Shown: positions 17,500 to 26,383 of the stretch, one piece after another
Position numbering within the stretch: the first letter of the stretch is position 1
Layout of the letters: each line of letters starts with the position of its first letter
Source of the DNA: Methanobacterium sp.
GTDB lineage: Archaea > Methanobacteriota > Methanobacteria > Methanobacteriales > Methanobacteriaceae
NCBI GenBank assembly: GCA_030017655.1
Contig: JASEIM010000019.1
Span: 1-42,706, forward strand
Reading direction: 5' to 3'
DNA length: 42,706 nt
The notes under the pieces: generated by a model
Told to the model about the DNA's origin: nothing
Database searches by the model: none
What the model saw: only the letters and a program-made list of their open reading frames with translations
Position numbers and translations under genes: made by a program

Positions 17500-18567
17500 T
17501 TATAATCTCAGCATCTTATATTTTCTCCGCATATAACCCAAAGCAACTGGATAAATCAATCTGTAAATAAAATTAGAATTATGGAAATAATTGAGAAATT
17601 TTAAAGGATCCTTTGCCCCATGAATCCTGTTTACTATGAATGAATAATCCATAAAGTCCAATCTCTCCCATAAATAACGGTTAACAAGACTTACCTTTAA
17701 TTTTTCCCTGAAATTCTCCTCTGCAGTTTTTTTATAATCTTCTCCATTAATTATATCTCTTGCAGCAAGATATCCGGAAGTTACAGCATATTTTATTCCA
17801 AATCCCCAGAGAAAATCCTGTAATCCAGCAGCTTCACCAACATATAAACTTTTTCCCCTCTTAAAGACATTATTATTGGAAAAACAGCCTATACCTCCCA
17901 TTTTTCCCACTTCTTTTAGGTTCAAATCAAATTTATTATTAAAAATCCTCTTTGTTTTTTCAAAATATGAATTTGCATTCCTGAAATCGCCGAATAGAAC
18001 AGTGACCATGCAACCCTGCCCATCAGCAATTAAAAGATACGAATAACCATTCCTTGCAGAAGTATAATTAACAAGCCCCACTGCAAGGTTTTCATGAGAA
18101 GTTTCAAAAGTAATCCCCTTTGCCACAGCGCAAATTTCACTTTTTATTGGCCCCGTTGCAACGATATCTGCTTCATTTTCAGGAATTGTTTCCCTAAAGC
18201 TAATATTTACCCCTAAATCCATAGCCTGATTTTTTAATGCTTCATCTAAAGTTCCCTCTTTTGATCCTCTCTTTACAAGATAAAATGCAGGTCGGTTACA
18301 TTTAAAATCCCATATTTTGGATCCATTGGAAATTTTAAGCTCTAAAAAAGAATTATAATTAAAATTAGCATCAATATTCATACTTTTAAATAATTCAAGC
18401 GTATCTTTCCTATCAGACCAATTTTCAAGTCCTTGAAAGTCTCTGTGAAATCTTGAACCTACATCAGCATTCTTTTCAAAAATATCTACATTATAACCTG
18501 CTTTGGCAAGATTTATGGCTGCAGATAGACCTGCTGGACCTGCACCTAAAATTTTAACTTTATCCAT
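17500..18567 (-). CDS. Geranylgeranyl-reductase-like flavoprotein
   Basis: 355 residues. The N-terminal dinucleotide-binding motif KILGAGPAGLSAAINLAK spans about 5-22, with the following FEKNADVG. In the second half, SLYVGEAAGLQDFLWGFGI, then ASGYLA-type residues (TSGYLAARDI), form the FAD-binding C-terminal motif of the geranylgeranyl reductase family. Members hydrogenate isoprenoid chains of archaeal lipids or reduce other hydrophobic substrates. This one is shorter and more divergent than typical digeranylgeranylglycerophospholipid reductases, so the substrate is left open. No transmembrane segment. An AT palindrome (18571-18586) lies right before the start. Confidence 0.78.
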   Translation of the reverse strand: MDKVKILGAGPAGLSAAINLAKAGYNVDIFEKNADVGSRFHRDFQGLENWSDRKDTLELFKSMNIDANFNYNSFLELKISNGSKIWDFKCNRPAFYLVKRGSKEGTLDEALKNQAMDLGVNISFRETIPENEADIVATGPIKSEICAVAKGITFETSHENLAVGLVNYTSARNGYSYLLIADGQGCMVTVLFGDFRNANSYFEKTKRIFNNKFDLNLKEVGKMGGIGCFSNNNVFKRGKSLYVGEAAGLQDFLWGFGIKYAVTSGYLAARDIINGEDYKKTAEENFREKLKVSLVNRYLWERLDFMDYSFIVNRIHGAKDPLKFLNYFHNSNFIYRLIYPVALGYMRRKYKMLRL

Positions 18568-18698
18568 ATGATAATAATATTATTATTACAAATTAATAAA
18601 TTTTAGCTAAATGTTAAAAAGAAGATTTAAAAACTGTATTTGTATCAAAGATTATGTAAAAATAAATTTAAAAACAAAAAGAATTGAAATATGGATAT

Positions 18699-19934
18699 TC
18701 AATCATTGATGCATTCCAATCCTTCAAGATTTTCGTACAGAATTGGTAAAAACGCCCCAACATCAGTTACTATACTTACAACCTGTGCGCTTCCCCTATC
18801 AGCAAGTTTAGTGACTGTTGCAGGGTTTATATCAACACATATGCTCTTTACATATGATGGGAGTATATTACCTGTTGCTATTGAGTGAAGCATGGTTGCA
18901 ATCATAATTACCATGTCAACGTTCTGTGCATATTTTCTCATTTCATCTTGTGCTTCTATTACATCGGTTATAACATCTGGAAGAGGTCCATCGTCCCTTA
19001 TTGAACCTGCAAGCACAAATGGTACGTCATTTTTTACGCATTCATACATTATTCCGCTTGTTAGTATTCCTTTTTCAACCGCTTCTTTTATAGATCCAGC
19101 CTTGTTAATTTCGTTAATCGCATAAATATGATGTCTGTGTCCCCTAACAACGGCTTCTCCGTGTTTTGTGCATACGCCAAGAGATGTTCCATAGAGGGCA
19201 TTTTCAATATCGTGGGTTGCAAGGGCATTTCCAGCAAATAAAATGTCAATTATTCCTTCCCTTATCATTCTGGCCAGGATTGGTGCTGATCCTGTGTGAA
19301 TAATTGCAGGTCCAGCCACTATGGCAATTTTACCACCTTTTTCTTTAATTTCTCTGATTTCTGATGCTATTTTTTCTATTATGGATCTTACTGGTTTTTC
19401 TGATGAGGCCTCACTGGACATGAACTCAAAAACACCTTTTTTGCCCCTTGGTCTTTCTGGAGGTATAACTTTAATTCCCTCTCTCCCAACAACAACCAGA
19501 TCTCCCTTCTTTATTTTCCCTATTGGTCTGCACAGTGCTCTTTTACTGTCTAAATCCATTATTATCATGCAGTCCATTTCTATATCTTCAACATCTATCC
19601 ATTCTCCATCATATCTAACATATGTAGGATGGTTCGTGGTTGAATAAAAGTCTTCAGGAAGTGTTTTATCTTTCTGGGATTCCTGGAGTTCTACTTCCTT
19701 AATTTCAACAATAACAGCACCGATTTCACTCAGTTCATCAAGTATTTCGCCTAAATGAGCGGTGTCTTTTCCTATAACTTTGATATGGGCATGGCTAATG
19801 TCCTTTTTATGTTTTCCTACATGGAAATTCAGAATTTCAAAATCTCCACCCATGTCCATTATAAGATCAAGGGTTTTTGGAAGAATTAAAGAGTCAATTA
19901 TATGTCCTGAAAGTTTAATTTCTCTTGTATTCAT
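18699..19934 (-). CDS. TIGR00300 / LOR-SDH domain protein, probable ornithine cyclodeaminase
   Basis: 411 residues from the ATG at 19934, which has AGGAG 8 nt upstream. The ORF extends to a TTG at 19952 but that lacks a Shine-Dalgarno. The N-terminal REIKLSGHIIDSLILPKTLD is the conserved LOR/SDH domain start. The C-terminal Rossmann-like half includes VAGPAIIHTGSAP, FAGNALATHDIENALYGTSL and HRHHIYAINEINKAGSI. The family was long annotated as a lysine-ketoglutarate reductase/saccharopine dehydrogenase relative. Homologous domains in cyanobacterial arginine-catabolic proteins and in a Methanococcus protein have been reported as ornithine cyclodeaminases (ornithine to proline plus ammonia). The adjacent agmatinase gene on the same strand supports an arginine/ornithine role. 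Confidence 0.78.
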   Translation of the reverse strand: MNTREIKLSGHIIDSLILPKTLDLIMDMGGDFEILNFHVGKHKKDISHAHIKVIGKDTAHLGEILDELSEIGAVIVEIKEVELQESQKDKTLPEDFYSTTNHPTYVRYDGEWIDVEDIEMDCMIIMDLDSKRALCRPIGKIKKGDLVVVGREGIKVIPPERPRGKKGVFEFMSSEASSEKPVRSIIEKIASEIREIKEKGGKIAIVAGPAIIHTGSAPILARMIREGIIDILFAGNALATHDIENALYGTSLGVCTKHGEAVVRGHRHHIYAINEINKAGSIKEAVEKGILTSGIMYECVKNDVPFVLAGSIRDDGPLPDVITDVIEAQDEMRKYAQNVDMVIMIATMLHSIATGNILPSYVKSICVDINPATVTKLADRGSAQVVSIVTDVGAFLPILYENLEGLECIND

Positions 19935-20154
19935 TATAACATCTCCTGACAAATGTACTGAACAATTAAAATATTTAAATTTAAATAAACTTTAATCATT
20001 TTGCTTTAGAACCCTGAATTTAATAGGATTTTATAGATTTCCTTAATAAAAGGATTTTAAATTATTTTTATTCAATTTTGATATGACTATTTATTAATTG
20101 ATCATGATATATAAATTTTAAAATATAAATAAAATCAAAAAACAATTATTCATT

Positions 20155-21033
20155 TTATTGTGTGCATAAAAAGTCATGGATAGTTTTAGCACCGTTAACT
20201 GAAGTTATATCACCAATTTCAGTTGATGAAATTTCCACTAAATCAAATCCAACTACATTTTTCCCATTTAGACAATAAATCAGGCTTTCAAGCTGGAAAG
20301 GATTCAATCCACATGTAGATGGAGTGCAAACACTTGGAGCATAAGCCGGATCCAACACATCCATATCTACACTTACATATAAAGGCCCTTCAATGCTTTT
20401 AATTGCATTTTCAACCTTCTTTATGTCCTCATTAACCTCATGGGACATAAAATAATTTATATCATTTTCCTCTGCAAATTTTAATTCTTCTTTTGAACAT
20501 GAACGTACACCAATCTGGACTATTTTTTCAGGGTTTAAATCAAATATTCTGCGCATTGCAGTTGCATGGGAATATTTTTCTCCCATATATTCATCTCTTA
20601 AATCCATATGGGCATCAAAATGAATAACGGTGATATCTTCAGCATCTATAACTTTTAAAACAGCGCAACTTATTGTATGTTCGCCGCCGATAGCTACTGG
20701 TGTAATGTTTTTATCTAAAAGTTCAGATACTGTTGTACCTATCATTTTACAGGTTTTATCGAAATTACCCTGAATAACTTCAATATCTCCAAAATCAAAA
20801 AGAGAAACATCTAATGTTTTATTTAAAGCCATATTATATCTTTCAAAATTATAAGAAGCTTCGCGAACAGCCTTTGGACCAAACCTTGCACCTGTTTTAT
20901 AAGTAGAAGTGCTATCAAAGGGCACTCCAATTATACCAAAATTTTTGGATCCTTTATCCAGATTCACCAGATCATCATCTTCCCCCCTCTTTGAAAACGC
21001 AAACTGCAGGGGATTCTGTGTATAAAAAAGCAT
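20155..21033 (-). CDS. speB: Agmatinase
   Basis: 292 residues, normal for the ureohydrolase family. All binuclear manganese ligands are visible: His119 in GGEHTIS, Asp140/His142/Asp144 in HFDAHMDLRD, and Asp223/Asp225 in VDMDVLDPAYAP. It hydrolyses agmatine to putrescine and urea. The pyruvoyl arginine decarboxylase that makes agmatine is encoded 0.7 kb away on the opposite strand, with aIF5A in between. This makes agmatinase more likely than arginase, although some archaeal members act on other guanidino compounds. It ends about 220 bp upstream of the ornithine cyclodeaminase-like gene. Confidence 0.92.
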   Translation of the reverse strand: MLFYTQNPLQFAFSKRGEDDDLVNLDKGSKNFGIIGVPFDSTSTYKTGARFGPKAVREASYNFERYNMALNKTLDVSLFDFGDIEVIQGNFDKTCKMIGTTVSELLDKNITPVAIGGEHTISCAVLKVIDAEDITVIHFDAHMDLRDEYMGEKYSHATAMRRIFDLNPEKIVQIGVRSCSKEELKFAEENDINYFMSHEVNEDIKKVENAIKSIEGPLYVSVDMDVLDPAYAPSVCTPSTCGLNPFQLESLIYCLNGKNVVGFDLVEISSTEIGDITSVNGAKTIHDFLCTQ

Positions 21034-21110
21034 TTTATCAACTATTGCTTAAATGCTCCTAAAATAAAATTTATTTAAAAAAATAAGTAATTGCAGTAAT
21101 TGCAATTCAA

Positions 21111-21500
21111 TTATTTGACTCTCATGATTTTTTGTTTACCCATCGCTTCGATGTAGTCAACTTCTGCGCCCTCAACAATCTGATCTTTCAGATCTTCAGG
21201 GATGGGTAATTCAAATGTTTCATAAGATTCAAGATCCATAAGTTGAACGTCTTTTCCCATTAAAGCAAGAACCTGTCCTACTCTCTTATCAATTATTGGA
21301 ACATCACATTTTGCATCAACAGGTTTAACAAGGCTACGTTTTTGACCATCGAATATTCCAATAGCTTCAACTCTAGCTTTAGCAGCGCCGTGTTTTCCTG
21401 GGGATGATGTCTGGATACTTGAAATTTTTGATGCTTCACCATCTAATATGACATATTTACCAACTTTTAAGGTTTTTACCTCTACAACCTTCTTTGACAT
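21111..21500 (-). CDS. eif5a: Translation factor aIF5A
   Basis: 129 residues from the ATG at 21500, preceded by GGAGGT (21508-21513). The frame remains open to 21569, but the extra residues are a hydrophobic translation of the promoter and are rejected. SSPGKHGAAKARVEA carries the lysine that is modified to hypusine (Lys36 in GKHG). The C-terminal OB-fold half ends QKIMRVK. The factor helps ribosomes form difficult peptide bonds, and the modification needs a polyamine-derived aminobutyl group. That fits its place between agmatinase and arginine decarboxylase. Deoxyhypusine synthase is not in this window. Confidence 0.96.
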   Translation of the reverse strand: MSKKVVEVKTLKVGKYVILDGEASKISSIQTSSPGKHGAAKARVEAIGIFDGQKRSLVKPVDAKCDVPIIDKRVGQVLALMGKDVQLMDLESYETFELPIPEDLKDQIVEGAEVDYIEAMGKQKIMRVK

Positions 21501-21531
21501 AATATTTACCTCCAAATTAACAGTATTAAAG

Positions 21532-21545
21532 AACTTATATAAGTT
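21532..21545 (-). promoter_or_regulatory. Palindromic TATA element of the aIF5A gene
   Basis: AACTTATATAAGTT is a perfect 14-bp palindrome about 32 bases upstream of the aIF5A ATG. It contains a good archaeal TATA box. It would give a start site just ahead of the GGAGGT Shine-Dalgarno. Because it is symmetric, the box itself gives no direction; flanking BRE bases would have to. Confidence 0.5.
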
Positions 21546-21700
21546 TAAAAATATATTAAACATAAACATTATTATTTATTAATTCAGCTCTTTAATCTTA
21601 GAACCTAAAAATATTTTTAGTTATTTATGATTATAAACGTTTTATAGGTGACCCCAAAACTCATAAAGTTAAGTTATCTACTATGATAAACGATCAAATA

Positions 21701-21714
21701 ATCTTATAAAATAG
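21701..21714 (+). promoter_or_regulatory. Probable TATA box of pdaD
   Basis: ATCTTATAAAATAG lies about 40 bases before the ATG at 21754, a distance that leaves a leader of roughly 20 bases holding AAGTGAT (21742-21748) as Shine-Dalgarno. Sequence inference only. Confidence 0.35.
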
Positions 21715-21753
21715 CTTTATCTTTTTCAATATTTAAATATTAAGTGATAAGTC

Positions 21754-22197
21754 ATGAAAATAGCAATAACATCAGGAAAAGCAGAAGGTCCCAGTAAACT
21801 CAATGCATTCGACAATGCTTTATTAGATGCAGGAATAGGGGACGTAAATCTAATTAAAGTAAGTAGTATAATTCCAGCAGATTCAAAATTCGTAGAACTT
21901 CCACAGCTTAAACCCGGAGACATGATTAATTGTGTTTTAGCTCATGCAACATCTGACAAGGAGGGAGACATTATTACTGCTGTAATAGCTGTTGCAACAT
22001 CCGATGATTTTGGATGTGTGGTAGAACATTCAGATGTAAATAAAGATCCAGAGGAAGTAAGAGAAAATGCCGTATTTATGGTAAAAGAAATGATGAAAAT
22101 AAGGGAAATGGAAATAAAAGAGATAATAGTAGAAGAAATAAACCATACAGTACAAAAAGAAGGATCTGTGGTCGCTGCTATTGTTTACCTGGAGTAA
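21754..22197 (+). CDS. pdaD: Pyruvoyl-dependent arginine decarboxylase
   Basis: 147 residues. The proenzyme cleaves itself inside the conserved VSSIIP (36-41): Ser38 becomes the pyruvoyl group and residues up to Ser37 form the beta chain. NLIKVSSIIPADSKFVELP, HATSDKEGDIITAVIAVATS and EHSD are family marks. It makes agmatine from arginine, the first step to putrescine in methanogens, which lack PLP-type decarboxylases for this. The N-terminus starts directly at the first strand. The gene is divergent from aIF5A and agmatinase and is followed after 4 nt by the phosphatase gene. Confidence 0.95.
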   Translation: MKIAITSGKAEGPSKLNAFDNALLDAGIGDVNLIKVSSIIPADSKFVELPQLKPGDMINCVLAHATSDKEGDIITAVIAVATSDDFGCVVEHSDVNKDPEEVRENAVFMVKEMMKIREMEIKEIIVEEINHTVQKEGSVVAAIVYLE

Positions 22198-22201
22198 AAA
22201 T

Positions 22202-23023
22202 ATGAAAAAAGAAGATATGGAATTTTGGAGAGATATTTCATACAAAATAATTCAAGAAGTTGAAAAATCCATTTCTCCACTTGTTGGCAGTAAAAAGGCA
22301 GGTAAAGTAGTTAAAATGGGTGCTGATGGTACTCCTACTAAACTGATTGATGAAGTAGCAGAAGAAAAAGTTATTGAAGTATTAGAAAACACCAGAAAAG
22401 CTGTAAAACTTATAAGCGAAGAAATAGGTGAACTTAAAATAGGTAATGGCTCATCTGAAGCTATTTTTATAGTTGATCCATTGGATGGCACTGCAAATGC
22501 GATAAAAAATATTCCTGCTTATGGAATATCGATTGCAATAGCCACCCCTTCTGATTCTATTATAGATGATATTAAAATGGGTTTTGTAAAAAATATTGCA
22601 ACAGGAGACCTTTATGAGGCTTTTAAAGGACATGGATCCTATATTAACGGGAAAAGTTCAATTCCTTCAAAACAAAAAGAAATCACCCTTTCATCAATAG
22701 GGACCTATATACGCGGAGTAAAAATGGAGAAAATGGATAAAATCTGCAATACCGTAAAAAGAATCAGGTTACTGGGATCTATTGCTATAGAATTAAGTTA
22801 TGTTGCAGATGGAACCTATGATGCTTTTCTTGATATTAGAGGAAACATAAGAATAATAGACATGGCCGCTGCAAAACTGATTATAGAAGAAGCAGGGGGA
22901 ATTATTACTGATGAAAAAGGAGAAATTCTGAACAACCCATTAAATGTAAAGGAAAGGACTTCTGTAATCGCAGCATGTAATTTAAATATTCATAAAAACA
23001 TAGTTAATATGATGGGGGTCTGA
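22202..23023 (+). CDS. Inositol-phosphatase-fold enzyme; FBPase/IMPase or NADP phosphatase
   Basis: 273 residues from the ATG at 22202 (GGAG at 22190-22193). An upstream in-frame start at 22181 would overlap pdaD and is rejected. The metal site shows Glu73-Glu74 in LISEEIGE, then VDPLDGTANA (91-100) with Asp92 and Asp95. The last ligand motif reads RIIDMAAAKLIIEEAGG, where WD-AA is more usual. Archaeal members dephosphorylate fructose-1,6-bisphosphate and inositol phosphates. The stop overlaps the NAD kinase start (TGATG). In Methanocaldococcus a related domain is fused to NAD kinase and acts as NADP phosphatase, so that activity is likely here. Confidence 0.88.
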   Translation: MKKEDMEFWRDISYKIIQEVEKSISPLVGSKKAGKVVKMGADGTPTKLIDEVAEEKVIEVLENTRKAVKLISEEIGELKIGNGSSEAIFIVDPLDGTANAIKNIPAYGISIAIATPSDSIIDDIKMGFVKNIATGDLYEAFKGHGSYINGKSSIPSKQKEITLSSIGTYIRGVKMEKMDKICNTVKRIRLLGSIAIELSYVADGTYDAFLDIRGNIRIIDMAAAKLIIEEAGGIITDEKGEILNNPLNVKERTSVIAACNLNIHKNIVNMMGV

Positions 23024-23868
23024 TGATGCGTATAGGTATTGTAACACGTCATGATATCCACAGAGGTGTAGAACTCGCCGAAGAAATTGTTGAATTTTTA
23101 ATCAAGAGAAATATAGATGTTTTTTTAGATCCTCTGATTGTCAGCGAACTTCGTAGATTCCATAACTTAAGCTGCGATATTGATGAAATGGATGTTGATA
23201 TCATAATTACTATTGGAGGCGATGGCACAATATTAAGAACTCAGAGCCTTATTACTGGTAAGAAAATACCTATATTCGGTATAAACATGGGTACAGTTGG
23301 TTTCCTCACAGAAATTAGTCCTGAAGAGACCTTTCATGCGCTTAAAGAAGTTTTAGATGGTAATTATTTTATAGAGGAACGTACACGACTTGAAGTATGG
23401 CATAATCGTAAATTAGCGCCTGCATTAAATGAAGTAGTTCTTATGACCAGAAAACCTGCAAAAATGCTTCATCTCGAAATAAAGGTTGATGAAGAACATG
23501 TAGAGGAATTACGTGCTGATGGGCTGATAATAGCAACCCCCAGCGGCTCAACAGCTTATGCAATGTCCGCAGGTGGCCCAATAGTTGATCCACGTGTAGA
23601 TGCATTTATAATTGTCCCCATATGTCCATTTAAACTTGGGTCACGCCCTACAGTAGTTTCTGGAAGTAGTGTAATTCAGGTGAAACTTTTAAGGGAAGGT
23701 AAAAAGGCTAAAGCCGTGATAGATGGCCAGTATGAGGAAGAAATTAATTATATGGAGGAAGTGATATTTTCTAAATCAAAGGAAAATGCTTATTTTGTAA
23801 GATTAACCAAGGATTTCTATAAAAAAGTTAGAGAAAAACTCATTAAAGGTGGAATAGATGCTGTTTAG
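23023..23868 (+). CDS. nadK: NAD kinase
   Basis: 281 residues. The ATP/NAD-binding motif ITIGGDGTILRT (63-74) is intact. GINMGTVGFLTEI, DGLIIATPSGSTAYAMSAGGP and a C-terminal VIDGQYEE complete the family pattern. It phosphorylates NAD to NADP. The ATG overlaps the stop of the phosphatase gene (TGATGATG; starts at 23023 or 23026), so translation is coupled. The two proteins probably set the NAD/NADP balance together. Confidence 0.95.
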   Translation: MMRIGIVTRHDIHRGVELAEEIVEFLIKRNIDVFLDPLIVSELRRFHNLSCDIDEMDVDIIITIGGDGTILRTQSLITGKKIPIFGINMGTVGFLTEISPEETFHALKEVLDGNYFIEERTRLEVWHNRKLAPALNEVVLMTRKPAKMLHLEIKVDEEHVEELRADGLIIATPSGSTAYAMSAGGPIVDPRVDAFIIVPICPFKLGSRPTVVSGSSVIQVKLLREGKKAKAVIDGQYEEEINYMEEVIFSKSKENAYFVRLTKDFYKKVREKLIKGGIDAV

Positions 23869-23931
23869 TTTAAATTCAATATAATTGCAATTTCAGCCGT
23901 AAATTAGTAATTTCTAAAGGATGGAAAATCA

Positions 23932-25296
23932 ATGAATGTCTTGATTATTGATATGACACACGGTGGAACGCTTATCGCTTCAGAATTTTCAGATCAACCT
24001 GATTTCAATGTCTTTGCACTGGACAATTACAATACTCTATCTGAAGAAAAAAAGAAATCCTTAAAACAGAGAGGAATTAAATTCGTTGAAAAAGAATTTT
24101 TAGACAATATAAATATCAAAAATGATGTTAAAAACCTTTCAAATGATGATTTTTTAATAGTTGCCCCTATACACTGTAATATTAACTCTAAAATCCATTT
24201 AACCCACCATGAAGCTGTTAATTTTTTAATGAAAAACGGGATTAAAGTTCCAGTAATAGAAGTAACTGGTGTTAAAGGAAAAACCAGTGTTGTCTGGATG
24301 TTAAAAGAGATATTTATAGAAAATAATCCTTTAATTTTAAGCAGCTTAGGAATTGAAGTTACAAAAAACATGGAAAACCACATATTAGAACATGACATCA
24401 GTATAACCCCTGCAAATATAATAAATGCATGGAAACTTGGAAAAGATTTTAATCCACAAATCTGCATATTTGAAACTTCTCTTGGAGGAACAGGACTTGC
24501 AGATGTGGGCATAATTACCAATATAGCTGAAAATTATCCTGTAGCATCTGGTGAGAAAAATGCATGTCTTGCCAAAGCCCAGATGTTTAAAAGTAAAATT
24601 ACAGCCTGTGATTTTGATTCTTTTAAAAATTATTATCCTAATATTGATGCAAAAGTGAATACATTTGGTTTAAACCATGAAGCGAATGTTTATGCATCTG
24701 ATATCAAATTTAAACTGGATAAAACAATGTTTACAGCCAAAATAGAGAATCTTGAAACTTATGAAGGGGATTTATTAAATACTGAATTTGAAGTTGAAAC
24801 GTTTGCTCCAGCCAAACACCATTTAAATAATGTACTTTGCGCAATATGTGCAGCTTTAATTCTCAATACTCCTATTAACCAAATCAAAAACGGTTTAAAA
24901 AATTTTAAAGGTATTAAAGGTCGGACATCCATCAGAAAATATAAAGGAAGTAAAATTATTGAAGAAATAAATCCGGGTCTTAATGTTACAGCAATTAAAA
25001 AATCAGTGGATATTATTAAGGATTTCAATGATTCAACCCTTATTTTTGGTGGTAAATATGGAATAACATGCGAAGAAATTGACGAAGATTCTACAGTAGA
25101 ATTTCTGAATATGTTGAATAATGAGATCTCACTTATACTGGTTGATGAACTTGGTAAAAACATCAAAAATAAAATAAAACGAAAATATAAGTATATGAAT
25201 AATTTTAATAATGCTATTGAAAAAGCAGTTGAAATGAATTCAAGAATGATTCTTTTAATATACAGGTCAAGATTTTCTGATCAAAGTAAAAGATAA
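23932..25296 (+). CDS. cfbE: Coenzyme F430 synthetase (Mur-ligase family)
   Basis: 454 residues with a Mur-ligase layout. An N-terminal domain starts NVLIIDMTHGG. The central ATPase has the P-loop EVTGVKGKTSV (110-120), and TSLGGTG and FAPAKHHLNNVLCA (the conserved His/Asn region) follow. The C-terminal domain includes FGGKYGITCEEID. This matches CfbE, which closes the six-membered carbocyclic ring of F430 using ATP, the last step in making the nickel cofactor of methyl-coenzyme M reductase. The hemC gene next door, which supplies the tetrapyrrole precursor, supports this over a peptidoglycan or pseudomurein MurD-type role. AAAGGATGG precedes the start. Confidence 0.88.
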   Translation: MNVLIIDMTHGGTLIASEFSDQPDFNVFALDNYNTLSEEKKKSLKQRGIKFVEKEFLDNINIKNDVKNLSNDDFLIVAPIHCNINSKIHLTHHEAVNFLMKNGIKVPVIEVTGVKGKTSVVWMLKEIFIENNPLILSSLGIEVTKNMENHILEHDISITPANIINAWKLGKDFNPQICIFETSLGGTGLADVGIITNIAENYPVASGEKNACLAKAQMFKSKITACDFDSFKNYYPNIDAKVNTFGLNHEANVYASDIKFKLDKTMFTAKIENLETYEGDLLNTEFEVETFAPAKHHLNNVLCAICAALILNTPINQIKNGLKNFKGIKGRTSIRKYKGSKIIEEINPGLNVTAIKKSVDIIKDFNDSTLIFGGKYGITCEEIDEDSTVEFLNMLNNEISLILVDELGKNIKNKIKRKYKYMNNFNNAIEKAVEMNSRMILLIYRSRFSDQSKR

Positions 25297-25510
25297 TTAT
25301 ATAAATTGCTCATTTCCTTTTGCATTTCATTTAGTTAATAAACAATCATAATTTATTTGTGGATTAATTAAACTGGAAATACAAAAATCTAAATAAAAAT
25401 AAGAAATATTGTTAAATAGCGGAAATCTTTTTAAAGATCAATAAAGAATTATTGAATATAATTAGAAAAAAATTTAATTTTTAATGTTTAATGATTTTGG
25501 AGAGGATTCT

Positions 25511-26383
25511 TTGAAAGTGGGTACCAGAGGAAGCAATTTAGCTATGACACAGACAAAAAATATAATCAATCAGTTATCCAAAATAATAAATGAAGATATA
25601 ACTATTGAAGTAATAAAAACAACAGGAGATAAAATCACTGATTCTCAACTTTATACCATTGATATAAAAGGTATATTCACCAAAGAACTGGATAAAGCAG
25701 TTTTGGAAGAAGAAGTTGATTTTGCAGTTCACAGCCTGAAAGACCTTCCAACAGAACTTTCCGGCGATCTCGAAATAGTGGCTGTTCCTAAAAGAGAATC
25801 TCCAAATGAAGTGCTTGTCTCCAATTATGACTGGGACGAGTTGGAAGAAGGAGCATCCATAGGAACAAGCAGCCTTCGAAGGGAAGCCTTCTGTAATTAT
25901 CATAAAAAAAAACTGAATATAAAACCAATAAGAGGAAATATAGATACCAGAGTTAGAAAAGTAGAATATGGAGAATATGACGCCACAATAATGGCTGAAG
26001 CTGGCCTTAAAAGGCTTGGACTTTCAAATCATATAAAAAAAGTATTCCCACTTGAATATTTTACTCCCGCAGCAGGTCAGGGGGCACTTGCTGTAGTTGC
26101 AAGGAAAGATAGCAGCGTACGGACAGAGCTGGAGAAATTAACTCACTTTAATTCATTACAAGAGATAAAAGCTGAAAAAATTGTACTTGAAGAGCTTGGA
26201 GTGGGCTGTCAATGGCCTCTTGGAGTATCAGCAAGAGCAGATAATGGTAAAATGGATTTATTCAGTATTTTACTTACAAAGGAAGGTGAAATACTTTCTA
26301 AAGTTAAATTAAGTGGTTCAATAAATGATGCAGAAAGACTGGGTAAAGAAGCTGCAAAAAAAATGATGGAGGAATACGTGTGA
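25511..26383 (+). CDS. hemC: Hydroxymethylbilane synthase (porphobilinogen deaminase)
   Basis: 290 residues if translation starts at the TTG at 25511. GGAGAGG directly upstream (25499-25505, spacing 5) and the family's usual beginning (M-VGTRGS-LA) favour this over the ATG at 25484, which would add nine residues and lacks a Shine-Dalgarno. HSLKD (74-78) holds the catalytic Asp78. GTSSLRR (118-124) and RGNIDTR (141-147) bind substrate. VGCQWP (231-236) has Cys233, which carries the dipyrromethane cofactor. It polymerises four porphobilinogens for F430, cobalamin and siroheme. The stop overlaps the next start (GTGA). Confidence 0.95.
   Translation: MKVGTRGSNLAMTQTKNIINQLSKIINEDITIEVIKTTGDKITDSQLYTIDIKGIFTKELDKAVLEEEVDFAVHSLKDLPTELSGDLEIVAVPKRESPNEVLVSNYDWDELEEGASIGTSSLRREAFCNYHKKKLNIKPIRGNIDTRVRKVEYGEYDATIMAEAGLKRLGLSNHIKKVFPLEYFTPAAGQGALAVVARKDSSVRTELEKLTHFNSLQEIKAEKIVLEELGVGCQWPLGVSARADNGKMDLFSILLTKEGEILSKVKLSGSINDAERLGKEAAKKMMEEYV

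Noticed and set aside
18571..18586. 16-bp palindrome ATAATAATATTATTAT before the flavoprotein gene
   Set aside because: A pure A/T run of ATA/TAT triplets in an AT-rich spacer is easily expected by chance, so it is not counted as an operator.
21501..21569. N-terminal extension of aIF5A
   Set aside because: It would read through the TATA element and the GGAGGT ribosome site. The family starts at the ATG at 21500.
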